Assembly (NCBI GenBank): GCA_002734065.2
Contig: NVXU02000023.1
Span: 62,001 to 126,000 of the forward strand
Source of the DNA: Fluviicola sp.
GTDB taxonomy: Bacteria > Bacteroidota > Bacteroidia > Flavobacteriales_D > Crocinitomicaceae
Length of the DNA: 64,000 nucleotides
Direction: 5' to 3'
The notes under the pieces are model-generated. The model was not told the origin of the DNA. It saw only the letters and a list, made by a program, of their open reading frames with translations, and did no database searches. Within the stretch, counting starts at the first letter, position 1, and every line of letters starts with the position of its first letter. The translations under genes were made by a program, and so were the position numbers. Shown piece after piece: positions 24,912-31,604 of the stretch.

Positions 24912-25967
24912 TTATTCTTTTTCCCCTTTTAATTTCTTTGTCAATTTACTTAAATCCTCTTCTAACTCTTTTAGACTATTCTCCTTTTCAATCTGTTTTT
25001 GGGCTTCTTTGTATTTTTCAAATTCTTCATTCGATTTTTCTAATGCCTTTTGATGACTTATTTTTCCTGCATGCGTCAGTAATTCCTTTCCATTTAGTTG
25101 CACAATAGTATCTAATCTCGAAATCCAATCTTTCATATACATTGGTGTCTTTTCGAGTGCCATTGTTTCGGCAAATGCGAGGTATTGTTCTACAATTAGT
25201 CCAAGTAGTTTTATTTCATCTTCATTCAAATAGTTTTTGGCAACACTTACTTCACTTTTCTTTATTTTGGTCGTATTGTTTTTGTCATATGATTGCATTC
25301 CGAGAAGTGGTAAATTGGCATCTGCTCTACGGTAAACCAATTCTGCTGCAGTTTGTTGACTAATTGCCCAAAGAAGTTTGTTTTGTACAATTTTAAAAAA
25401 GGTCAAGGTATTTTCGTCTTTTGGATCGTAATCAATACTTGTGGTGTAAATATCTTTGATTTTTTGATAGAAAAATCGCTCAGAGATTCGAATTTCACGA
25501 ATACGCGTTTGCAATTCGTTGAAGTAATTCATAGAATTACCTGTTTTGAATCTATCGTCATTTAAAGCAAAACCTTTTATGATGTAGTCCTTTAAACGCT
25601 GTGTCGCCCATATTCTAAACTGAGTTCCTTGCTTGGATTTTACACGATATCCTACTGATATGATTATGTCTAAATTGTAAAAATTTACTTCCCTTGACTG
25701 TGTTTTTCCAGCAATAGCACCATGTTTAGTGGTTGTCCGGTATTTCCGGACAACCACATTTTCTTGTAATTCTCCTTCTTTGAAAAGATTGCTAATATGT
25801 TCTGAAATAGTTTTTTTACTCTTTCCAAAAAGCTCTGCCATTTGCATTTGCGTCAACCAAACAGTCTCATCATTAAAGGTAACATCTAGCTTCGTTTCTC
25901 CGCTTTCAGTTTGGTAAATGATTACCTGTCCTTCTGTTAGGTGGGGCTGAGAATTGTTTTCTTGCAT
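24912..25967 (-). CDS. RhuM-family protein
   Basis: 351 residues matching the RhuM family (named from a Salmonella pathogenicity island gene). Clear signatures: VWLTQMQMAELFGKSKKTISEHISNL (an HTH-like N-terminus), FYNLDIIISVGYRVKSKQGTQFRIWATQRLKDY, and the C-terminal MYMKDWISRLDTIVQLN with a charged coiled-coil tail. RhuM genes are typical of genomic islands and defence regions. Molecular function unproven. Flanked by leader 2 upstream and structured element R1 downstream. Confidence 0.9.
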   Translation of the reverse strand: MQENNSQPHLTEGQVIIYQTESGETKLDVTFNDETVWLTQMQMAELFGKSKKTISEHISNLFKEGELQENVVVRKYRTTTKHGAIAGKTQSREVNFYNLDIIISVGYRVKSKQGTQFRIWATQRLKDYIIKGFALNDDRFKTGNSMNYFNELQTRIREIRISERFFYQKIKDIYTTSIDYDPKDENTLTFFKIVQNKLLWAISQQTAAELVYRRADANLPLLGMQSYDKNNTTKIKKSEVSVAKNYLNEDEIKLLGLIVEQYLAFAETMALEKTPMYMKDWISRLDTIVQLNGKELLTHAGKISHQKALEKSNEEFEKYKEAQKQIEKENSLKELEEDLSKLTKKLKGEKE

Positions 25968-26011
25968 GGGTTAATCTTTTTTGATGACAATGGCATATCC
26001 TTATATGTATT

Positions 26012-26048
26012 ACCTAATGTTTTTCTTTCAAATATAGTGAATCTTCCG
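26012..26048 (-). repeat. array-2 leader, copy 2 (before RhuM gene)
   Basis: Partial copy: minus-strand GATTCACTATATTTGAAAG with -7 box TATATTTG (26036-26029), then AAAACATTAGGTAAT. The hairpin part is not conserved. It lies 45-80 bp before the RhuM start. Confidence 0.65.
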
Positions 26049-26094
26049 GATTTATTTTGCCTGAAAAACACTTAATCAAATCCTTTTTTTTGGT

Positions 26095-26267
26095 TGTTTT
26101 CCAGAGGCAATGGTCAGGGTTGCCACTTTTTTAGAATTTTTAAACGCTTGTAATTTGTTGATTTACAGTAAATTGCTGTTGGTTTTAAAAAGCTATATTT
26201 TCGCAACCTCCGAGGATGTATTTTTTGGAGAACACGAAAAGGGATATTTCGTTTTAGGTGATATTAC
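26095..26267 (-). repeat. ~175-bp structured 3' element R2 (after zeta-like pseudogene)
   Basis: Close to R3 over its whole length (GAGGCAATGGTCAGGGTTGC; CAACCTCCGAGGATGTATTT). The stem flanking CATCCTCGGAGG is CGAAAA/TTTTCG (26235-26240 and 26198-26203), different bases but the same pairing as in R1 and R3. GGTTGC and GCAACC can pair across the middle. The 307-bp gap before RhuM otherwise holds leader 2. Confidence 0.8.
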
Positions 26268-26274
26268 CAAAAGA

Positions 26275-26447
26275 CTATTTAACTTTCTCTGCAATATTTG
26301 GAATCAATTTGTTCAAATACTCTGGAAATTCTTCAAGCACAATTAGATCATGTTGTTCGATAAATTCTTAGGAGATAAAGCCTTAGAGAATGAGGACTTA
26401 CCAGAACCGTTACAACCAGCAACAACCAGTAATGTGGGTTTAAGCAT
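26275..26447 (-). pseudogene. zeta-toxin-like P-loop kinase, internally deleted
   Basis: From ATG 26447 the frame reads MLKPTLLVVAGCNGSGKSSF, with a P-loop of the zeta-toxin/AAA type (GCNGSGKS), and ends after about 34 codons. A second frame then gives HDLIVLEEFPEYLNKLIPNI to a stop at 26275, resembling the C-terminal end of the same family. A kinase of about 190 residues has therefore lost its middle and its frame. Start overlaps the small ORF at 26440-26601 by 8 bp, as in toxin-antitoxin pairs. Confidence 0.75.
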
Positions 26448-26601
26448 TAAATTGAGGCCCAGGAACGGGTGTTTTAATTAATTGTCCATTGGTCCGCCTT
26501 TTCTCATATAGGCGAATTTCTTCACGCACTTTAGGCATCTCCTTCGCTAGTCGCTTTTTAAGCTCTGATAGATAGGTCCGTATGTCTTGTTTGGTGCCCA
26601 T
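26440..26601 (-). CDS. small protein upstream of zeta-like kinase (putative antitoxin)
   Basis: 53 residues (MGTKQDIRTYLSELKKRLAK ... PVPGPQFNA), basic and helical. Start supported by a perfect -7 box TACATTTG about 10 bp upstream on the minus strand. The stop overlaps the P-loop gene start, so the two form a unit in which the downstream member is now broken. An antitoxin role is inferred from layout only. Preceded by leader copy 3 and followed, after the pseudogene, by R2. Confidence 0.6.
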   Translation of the reverse strand: MGTKQDIRTYLSELKKRLAKEMPKVREEIRLYEKRRTNGQLIKTPVPGPQFNA

Positions 26602-26652
26602 ATTACAAATGTACGAAATTTTGGGTTTTTATTTGTAGATAACAGCATATTA

Positions 26653-26690
26653 ATCAAAACCGAGATTACTCGTCTTGTCTTTTTCTTTCA
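26653..26690 (-). repeat. array-2 leader, copy 3 (before small ORF/zeta pair)
   Basis: Minus strand: TATCTTTG (a TAnnTTTG box), AAAGAAAAAGACAAG, then the perfect hairpin CGAGTAATCTCG (26672-26661), identical to that in copy 4, and TTTTGATTA. It lies about 50-90 bp before the small ORF. Confidence 0.7.
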
Positions 26691-26768
26691 AAGATAATGA
26701 TAAGAAAATCCCTTTTTCTATACATAATCATGTGTGAATGATATGATTTTCACGTTTTCTTATCATTA

Positions 26769-26940
26769 CGTTTTCCAGAGGCAATGGTCAGGGTTGCTAC
26801 TTTTTTAGAATTTTTAAACACCTGTAATTTACTGATTTACTGTGAATTGAGGTTAATTTTAAAAAATTCTATTCTCACAACCTCCGAGGATGTATTTTTT
26901 GAGAATTCGAAAAGGGATATTACGTTTTAGGTGATATTAG
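26769..26940 (-). repeat. ~175-bp structured 3' element R3 (after TonB_C gene)
   Basis: Ends 2 bp from the TonB_C stop codon. ATTCTCA (26871-26877) pairs with TGAGAAT (26900-26906) around the conserved CCTCCGAGGATG, a third sequence for the same stem. The 3' part GCAACCCTGACCATTGCCTC is nearly identical to R2. The 341-bp gap to the small ORF contains R3 and leader 3 and no gene. Confidence 0.8.
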
Positions 26941-26942
26941 TG

Positions 26943-27668
26943 TCAATTCAAAGTAAAAGTAACTGGAATTGTGATAACACACCTAACAGTTTTACCATTA
27001 TCTATTGCTGGGTTCAACTTGGGCAGTTTTGCATTCCTAACAGCTCTTAGTGCTGCACGATCTAAAAAACGATCTATGCTTCTAATAAGGTGTACATTGG
27101 TAATTGTCCCATCTATTTCAACGACAGCGCCGATAAGGACTTTACCTTGTGAATTCTCTTCAATCGCCTGTTGTGGGTAACGTACTTCTTTGTTTAATAT
27201 GGTGAAGAATGCTAGGGTATCATTAGGGTACGGGACGTTTTCTGGATGTTTAATACAGTTGGTTGTATCTATTACACCATACGCAGCATCTTCCTCTCCC
27301 CAAATTTTTGACAGCATTTTTTCATTAGGTAGAAGTTGAATTACCATTGTGTCTTTATCATGCAGAACAAACATATTGTATAAATCACGCGCAATCTCGT
27401 ATTTCTTCTTTGGTCGGTAATAATGTTTAGATTCATAATTCTCAGCACTAAAAGTAATTTTTTGTTTGTTTTTTAAATTCAAAACTTTAAAGATCCCATC
27501 ACTCGTCTTTGAAATCGAACATTTTTTTGAATCACTTGTTGCTATGGCATTAAGTACAAGTTCACCATTATCTATGTTGACTATCTTAAAATAGTATAAT
27601 GACTGACTAAAACTATTTGAGCAGATAGTCAATAATACTATTATGAGTATATGTTGTGTGATTTTCAT
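26943..27668 (-). CDS. secreted protein with TonB C-terminal domain
   Basis: 241 residues. Signal peptide ends at NSFSQ (about 22); there is no transmembrane anchor. Residues about 160-241 form a TonB_C fold (YPQQAIEENSQGKVLIGAVV, IDGTITNVHLIRSIDRFLDR, ALRAVRNAKLPKLNPAIDNG). TonB_C domains normally reach from the inner membrane to outer-membrane receptors; without a membrane helix this one may be a free periplasmic form, a type common in Bacteroidota. Carries R3 at its 3' end; no copy of the common leader was found upstream. Confidence 0.8.
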   Translation of the reverse strand: MKITQHILIIVLLTICSNSFSQSLYYFKIVNIDNGELVLNAIATSDSKKCSISKTSDGIFKVLNLKNKQKITFSAENYESKHYYRPKKKYEIARDLYNMFVLHDKDTMVIQLLPNEKMLSKIWGEEDAAYGVIDTTNCIKHPENVPYPNDTLAFFTILNKEVRYPQQAIEENSQGKVLIGAVVEIDGTITNVHLIRSIDRFLDRAALRAVRNAKLPKLNPAIDNGKTVRCVITIPVTFTLN

Positions 27669-27738
27669 TGCTACTAACCGTTTGTGTAAGATTTCGTTGC
27701 GTGATTAAGCAACTAATTTAGTAAATAAAAACCAACTT

Positions 27739-27778
27739 GAAAATCCGATAGGATTTTCCTAAGTAAGTCAAAACTTAG
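27739..27778. terminator. paired hairpins after the gene at 27798
   Basis: GAAAATCC-GATA-GGATTTTC (27739-27758, perfect) and CTAAGT-N8-ACTTAG (27759-27778, perfect) are adjacent, 20 bp beyond the minus-strand stop at 27798. No T-run follows, so termination is only one possibility. Confidence 0.45.
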
Positions 27779-27797
27779 CAATGAATTTTTCACTTTG

Positions 27798-28250
27798 TTA
27801 TGTGCTGGCTTTTCTTTCCGTTGCAAAAAATCCGTTATCATTTATTTCGTCAAATAATTCAATTTCAAGTGCGTTATATTTTTCCGAAATTGAATGGATT
27901 AATTCCGCTTTAAATTCCGTTTCATTTATTTGCATTAATTCCATTCCGTCATAACTGACAAAAATCGGTTTGCTTTCTTTTTCGATTGAGAAATGAACCA
28001 AGTCGTAAATCAGTTTTTCTTTTTCCGACTCAATGATATTCAGCAATATATTTTTAAATTCAGATGTCAAAGGAATTATAAAAGTGGATATTTTGCTTTT
28101 ATTAGGAACTTGATTTTCAGAGAATAATTTTCGGAATGATTTTTCAGAGATATGTTCCGAGTAAAATCCGTTAATATTCATTTCCGTTTTATTCGGAGAA
28201 TTAATGATTAATTCCTTTAAAAATTCTATTTGTAATTCTTCTTCTGTCAT
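27798..28250 (-). CDS. hypothetical protein
   Basis: 150 residues from MTEEELQIEFLKELI. A longer frame reaches 28289, but those 13 codons are the leader sequence including CGTTATGTGCAAGC, so the internal ATG at 28250 is chosen. Acidic, no signal or membrane segment. The last codons and stop (GCC AGC ACA TAA) fall within a GTTATGTGCTGGC word similar to the leader motif. Family not recognised. First unit of array 2. Confidence 0.65.
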   Translation of the reverse strand: MTEEELQIEFLKELIINSPNKTEMNINGFYSEHISEKSFRKLFSENQVPNKSKISTFIIPLTSEFKNILLNIIESEKEKLIYDLVHFSIEKESKPIFVSYDGMELMQINETEFKAELIHSISEKYNALEIELFDEINDNGFFATERKAST

Positions 28251-28261
28251 TTTTTGTCCGC

Positions 28262-28353
28262 TTGCACATAACGATAAGAATAATCCCAATCGAGATTACT
28301 CGTCTAATGTTTTCCTCCCAAATATAACAAAGAATCCCCAATCTCTGAATCTT
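28262..28353 (-). repeat. array-2 leader, copy 4, with CGTTATGTGCAAGC motif
   Basis: 28279-28353 matches 24631-24705 (68 of 75 bp). Minus strand order: TATATTTG (28326-28319), GGGAGGAAAACATTAG, hairpin CGAGTAATCTCG (28302-28291), TTGGGATTATT, and CGTTATGTGCAAG (28274-28262), close to the end of leader B at 3807-3820 in the other array. Confidence 0.85.
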
Positions 28354-28403
28354 GGTCATTGAGCTTGCCGAAATGCCAAATCTTTATTATCTTTAATCTC
28401 AAT

Positions 28404-28796
28404 ATGTCAACACAAACTATATTAATTCTCGTTCTTATCGGAATTGTTGCTGGGATTCTCAGTGGATTCGTTGGTGTGGGTGGCGGCATTCTCATCGTGC
28501 CAGCGTTGGTGTGTTTTCTCGGAATGTCGCAACACGAAGCGCAGGGAACAAGCCTTTTTGTGCTGCTTTTGCCCGTCGGAATATTTGCTGTTATCAACTA
28601 CTCTAAAAGTGGTTACATGGACTGGAAATTTGGACTCATTATCGCGCTAACCTTCCTTGCTGGGGGTTATATCGGATCAAAATTAGCATTGAAAATTTCG
28701 CCTTCTGCGGTGAAATTAATCTTCGGAGCAATCATGGCAATTGTCTCCATCAAACTTATTCTTTCTGGATTTAATGGACTCTCAAATGAATCGTGA
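28404..28796 (+). CDS. TSUP/TauE-SafE family permease, half-size
   Basis: 130 residues from ATG 28404 (MSTQTILILVLIGIVAGIL); an upstream in-frame ATG lies in the leader edge and is rejected. Four hydrophobic helices with the TSUP signature GFVGVGGGILIVPAL (about 20-34). Full-length members have two such halves, so this one should act as a dimer. Family exports or imports sulfur-containing anions and other organic anions. Its 3' end overlaps the amidohydrolase start, so they are translated together. Confidence 0.85.
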   Translation: MSTQTILILVLIGIVAGILSGFVGVGGGILIVPALVCFLGMSQHEAQGTSLFVLLLPVGIFAVINYSKSGYMDWKFGLIIALTFLAGGYIGSKLALKISPSAVKLIFGAIMAIVSIKLILSGFNGLSNES

Positions 28797-29976
28797 AATA
28801 GAAAATATCATACGCCAAAAATCGGAAGAACTCTTTGCAAAAGTGAAGGGAATTAGAGAGCATATTCACGCCCATCCTGAGCTTTCTTACGAAGAATTTG
28901 AAACGATGAATTACGTTTCTCAACAACTCACTGCTATCGGTATTGAACACTCAACGCAAGTCGGGAAAACGGGTCTGGTAGCGACAATCCGAGGCGAGCA
29001 ACACTCTAAGCAAGACGAAGCAATCGCTTTACGAGCCGATTTAGATGCCCTTCCCATCCAAGAAGAAAATGAAGTTGCGTACAAGTCTGCCAAGGACGGA
29101 ATTATGCATGCTTGCGGTCATGATGTGCACACTTCTGTGCTGCTTGGTGCCGCAGAAATTCTCCACGAATTGAGAAACGAATTGCCTTGCCCTGTGAAAT
29201 TGGTTTTTCAACCGGGAGAAGAAAAAAACCCAGGCGGAGCAACCTACATGATAGCAGATGGCGTCTTGGAGAATCCGAAAGTAAAAAAAATGTTTGCCCT
29301 TCACGTTTTTCCAGACATGGAGGTTGGAAAAGTAGGTTTCAAAGAAGGAATTTACATGGCTTCTTGCGACGAAATTTACATCACAATCAATGGCAAAGGT
29401 GGACATGGAGCAACGCCTCATCAGTGTATTGACCCGATTGTAATTGGCGCCAATATAGTGACCACCATGCAACAAATTGTTACTCGAAAGTGTGATCCAA
29501 AAATTCCTTGCGTTCTTTCTTTTGGACACTTTGAAGCATTGGGAGCTACCAACGTTATTCCCTCAAAAGCGTATTTAAAAGGTACTTTTAGAACGATGAA
29601 TGAAGAATGGCGAGCGGAAGCCTTGCAACTCATTCAAAAAACAGGCGAGGACATTGCCAAAGCATCTGGAGGAACCGCCGATGTAACCATTAGCAAAGGT
29701 TATCCTTACTTGGAGAATGATGCCGAGACAACAAGAGGTATGCAAAAAATGGCTGTTGCTTTCTTGGGAGAAGAAAAGGTGGAAGATTTGCCCATTCGCT
29801 TAACGGCAGAAGATTTTTCTTACTATTCTCAACTGGTTCCCGTCTGTTTTTTCAGATTGGGCGTTAGAAACGAGAGCAAAGGAATAACTTATGGTGTGCA
29901 TCATCCAAAGTTCAACATCGACGACGATGCCTTAAAAATTGGCATGCAAATGATGTGTTTGGCTGCTTTTTCATAA
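28786..29976 (+). CDS. M20-family amidohydrolase (hippurate/IAA-amino acid hydrolase type)
   Basis: 396 residues from ATG 28786 (MNREIENIIRQKSEELFAKV); ATG 28774 is also possible. The M20D metal site is visible: MHACGHDVHTS (Cys110, His112), catalytic QPGEE (Glu145-146), and HHPKFNIDDDAL near the end. These enzymes remove N-acyl groups from amino acids. Overlaps the TSUP gene by 11 bp. The coupling with an anion permease suggests uptake or export of the substrate or product. Followed by three envelope genes with 12-bp or overlapping spacing. Confidence 0.92.
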   Translation: MNREIENIIRQKSEELFAKVKGIREHIHAHPELSYEEFETMNYVSQQLTAIGIEHSTQVGKTGLVATIRGEQHSKQDEAIALRADLDALPIQEENEVAYKSAKDGIMHACGHDVHTSVLLGAAEILHELRNELPCPVKLVFQPGEEKNPGGATYMIADGVLENPKVKKMFALHVFPDMEVGKVGFKEGIYMASCDEIYITINGKGGHGATPHQCIDPIVIGANIVTTMQQIVTRKCDPKIPCVLSFGHFEALGATNVIPSKAYLKGTFRTMNEEWRAEALQLIQKTGEDIAKASGGTADVTISKGYPYLENDAETTRGMQKMAVAFLGEEKVEDLPIRLTAEDFSYYSQLVPVCFFRLGVRNESKGITYGVHHPKFNIDDDALKIGMQMMCLAAFS

Positions 29977-29988
29977 TTTAGCACTGGC

Positions 29989-30573
29989 ATGAAGCAACTT
30001 TTTTTCTATATCGCTCTTACTTTTTTATTCTTCGCTTGTTCTGAAGAGGAGAAAATACCCTCTGCAAATGTTTATGAGATTAGAAATATTGGCGAATTGG
30101 CAACCACAGAATATACGGTCGGTAAAATTGTGAAATTAGACGATTCTGGAGAAAATTATGAATGGCTCTCAAAAGATTTTTATAAAATCGGCGACCGCAA
30201 AATTCTCATCAGCACCAAAGCAAAAATAAAAGCAGGAGTAGACTTAACGCAAATCAAAGACGGCGATATTGAAATCAGTGGAAACAAGATTGTGATTACC
30301 TTGCCTCCTGCAAAAATCATTTCTTTCTCTATGGATCCTGCACATATTCATACCGAAATGGAGGATGTGAGCGGTACTCGAGATGAATTTACCCAGCAAG
30401 AGAAAAATGAATTCTTAAAACAAGGCGAAAAAGCCATAAGAGAGGACCTCGCAGAAACGGGAATTCTCAAAGATGCCAACGACAATGCGGTTGCGTTTTT
30501 AGAAGACTTTTATGAGAATTTAGGCTTCGAAGAAGTGATTGTAAAACCAACTAAGGGAAGCAATGAAAAGTGA
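29989..30573 (+). CDS. DUF4230 lipoprotein
   Basis: 194 residues. Lipoprotein signal with LFFACSEE (Cys17). The core has IRNIGELATTEYTVGKIVKL, KAKIKAGVDLTQIKDGDIEI and KIVITLPPAKIISFSMDP, the DUF4230 pattern (a single domain with conserved E-L-x-T/S-x-E and G-hydrophobic-D-L). Function unknown. The next gene is a paralog that overlaps it by 11 bp. Confidence 0.85.
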   Translation: MKQLFFYIALTFLFFACSEEEKIPSANVYEIRNIGELATTEYTVGKIVKLDDSGENYEWLSKDFYKIGDRKILISTKAKIKAGVDLTQIKDGDIEISGNKIVITLPPAKIISFSMDPAHIHTEMEDVSGTRDEFTQQEKNEFLKQGEKAIREDLAETGILKDANDNAVAFLEDFYENLGFEEVIVKPTKGSNEK

Positions 30574-31186
30574 ATTATTTCGACTTGCTAAGAACTTGCT
30601 CGCCCTTGGAGTGATTGCTGCACTTGGTTTTGCAGGATACCAGTACTTCTTCAGTGAGAATGAGGAAGGTCAAAAAATTGACGACACTCCGATACACATT
30701 GAGTCGATAAAAACCATTGCAGAAATCAGCACTGTAAGTTATAAAGACGAGGTGGTGATGGATTCTACAGAATTTCACAAGCAAAGAAATAGCCTTTATG
30801 ATCCTCGCGAATGGATGCGGATGTACGATAGAAATATCAAGCGAAGATTGACATTAATTGTAAAAGGAGAAGTAAAATACGGCGTTGATTTGACCAATGG
30901 GAAATATTCAGTAGAATCTGACTCGAAAACGATTTGGTTACGCTTGCCAGAGCCTAAAATCATTGATGTTTTGGTCATGCCATCGAAAACAGAGGTCTTT
31001 ATTGAAAAAGGAACTTGGAGTGACCAAGCCCGAACATCGATGGAGATGCAAGCAAAATTAAAACTAAAAGAGAATGCAAAATTGCTCAAACTCGACGAAA
31101 AAGCACGAGAAAATGCTCAACGTTTGTTTGAAAAATTGATTATTTCTGATAAAAAAATCATCATTTCCTTCGATTATGAAAAGTAG
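30563..31186 (+). CDS. DUF4230 protein, membrane-anchored paralog
   Basis: 207 residues. N-terminal signal-anchor helix (about 7-27, LAKNLLALGVIAALGFAGYQ) and no lipobox, unlike the neighbour. DUF4230 pattern again: SIKTIAEISTVSYKDEVV, GEVKYGVDLTNGKY, TIWLRLPEPKIIDVLVMP. The two paralogs therefore sit on different anchors and may form a heteromer. Overlaps the following lipoprotein gene by 11 bp. Confidence 0.85.
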   Translation: MKSELFRLAKNLLALGVIAALGFAGYQYFFSENEEGQKIDDTPIHIESIKTIAEISTVSYKDEVVMDSTEFHKQRNSLYDPREWMRMYDRNIKRRLTLIVKGEVKYGVDLTNGKYSVESDSKTIWLRLPEPKIIDVLVMPSKTEVFIEKGTWSDQARTSMEMQAKLKLKENAKLLKLDEKARENAQRLFEKLIISDKKIIISFDYEK

Positions 31187-31601
31187 TTTCTTAGTTCTTC
31201 TGCTCATCGCTTTTTCATTCTCTGCTTGCAACAAGGCCAAGAGGATGGAGAAAAAAATGGTCGGAGAGTGGAAAATAATTTCTTACAAGTTCCAAAACTT
31301 AAACGGATTCTCTTATAAGTACCCAAGTTCTGGTACTTTCACTTTTGACCAATGCGGAGATGACTTTTGCAGTTATAATTTGGCACTAACCTACAACGTT
31401 GACGGAGCCGTTTATCAGAAAAATGATTCTGGTTTATACAATCTTTTAGACGATGCCGAGCATTATACATTAATGCGTGATAATCCTGACGGTAGTGTAA
31501 GCACATTTTTAGACAATAGAATTTTGCTGATAAATAAAGACCAACTGAAAACCTTGTTCCAAGACGAAATTGGGATTCATCATTTAGTTTTAGAGAAGTG
31601 A
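31176..31601 (+). CDS. lipocalin-like lipoprotein
   Basis: 141 residues. Signal ends in FSFSAC (Cys18). MVGEWKIISYKFQNLNG near the start and alternating strands afterwards fit the lipocalin-like fold of many Bacteroidota lipoproteins (VGxWxxxx), though with low certainty. Last gene of the five-gene operon. It ends 3 bp from the convergent T9SS protein gene with no room for a separate terminator. Confidence 0.65.
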   Translation: MKSSFLVLLLIAFSFSACNKAKRMEKKMVGEWKIISYKFQNLNGFSYKYPSSGTFTFDQCGDDFCSYNLALTYNVDGAVYQKNDSGLYNLLDDAEHYTLMRDNPDGSVSTFLDNRILLINKDQLKTLFQDEIGIHHLVLEK

Positions 31602-31604
31602 AGT

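Noticed and set aside
24809-25108. Plus-strand ORF antisense to RhuM
   Set aside because: Lies over R1 and the RhuM coiled-coil codons; no independent support.
26110-26346. Plus-strand ORF across element R2
   Set aside because: It overlaps a noncoding structured repeat and an opposite-strand pseudogene; the matching frame is not kept in R1 and R3.
24731-26940. Classical integron attC sites
   Set aside because: The tails are longer than most attC sites, no consistent RYYYAAC/GTTRRRY pair could be placed at their ends, and no integrase is in the window. Kept only as a cassette-like analogy.
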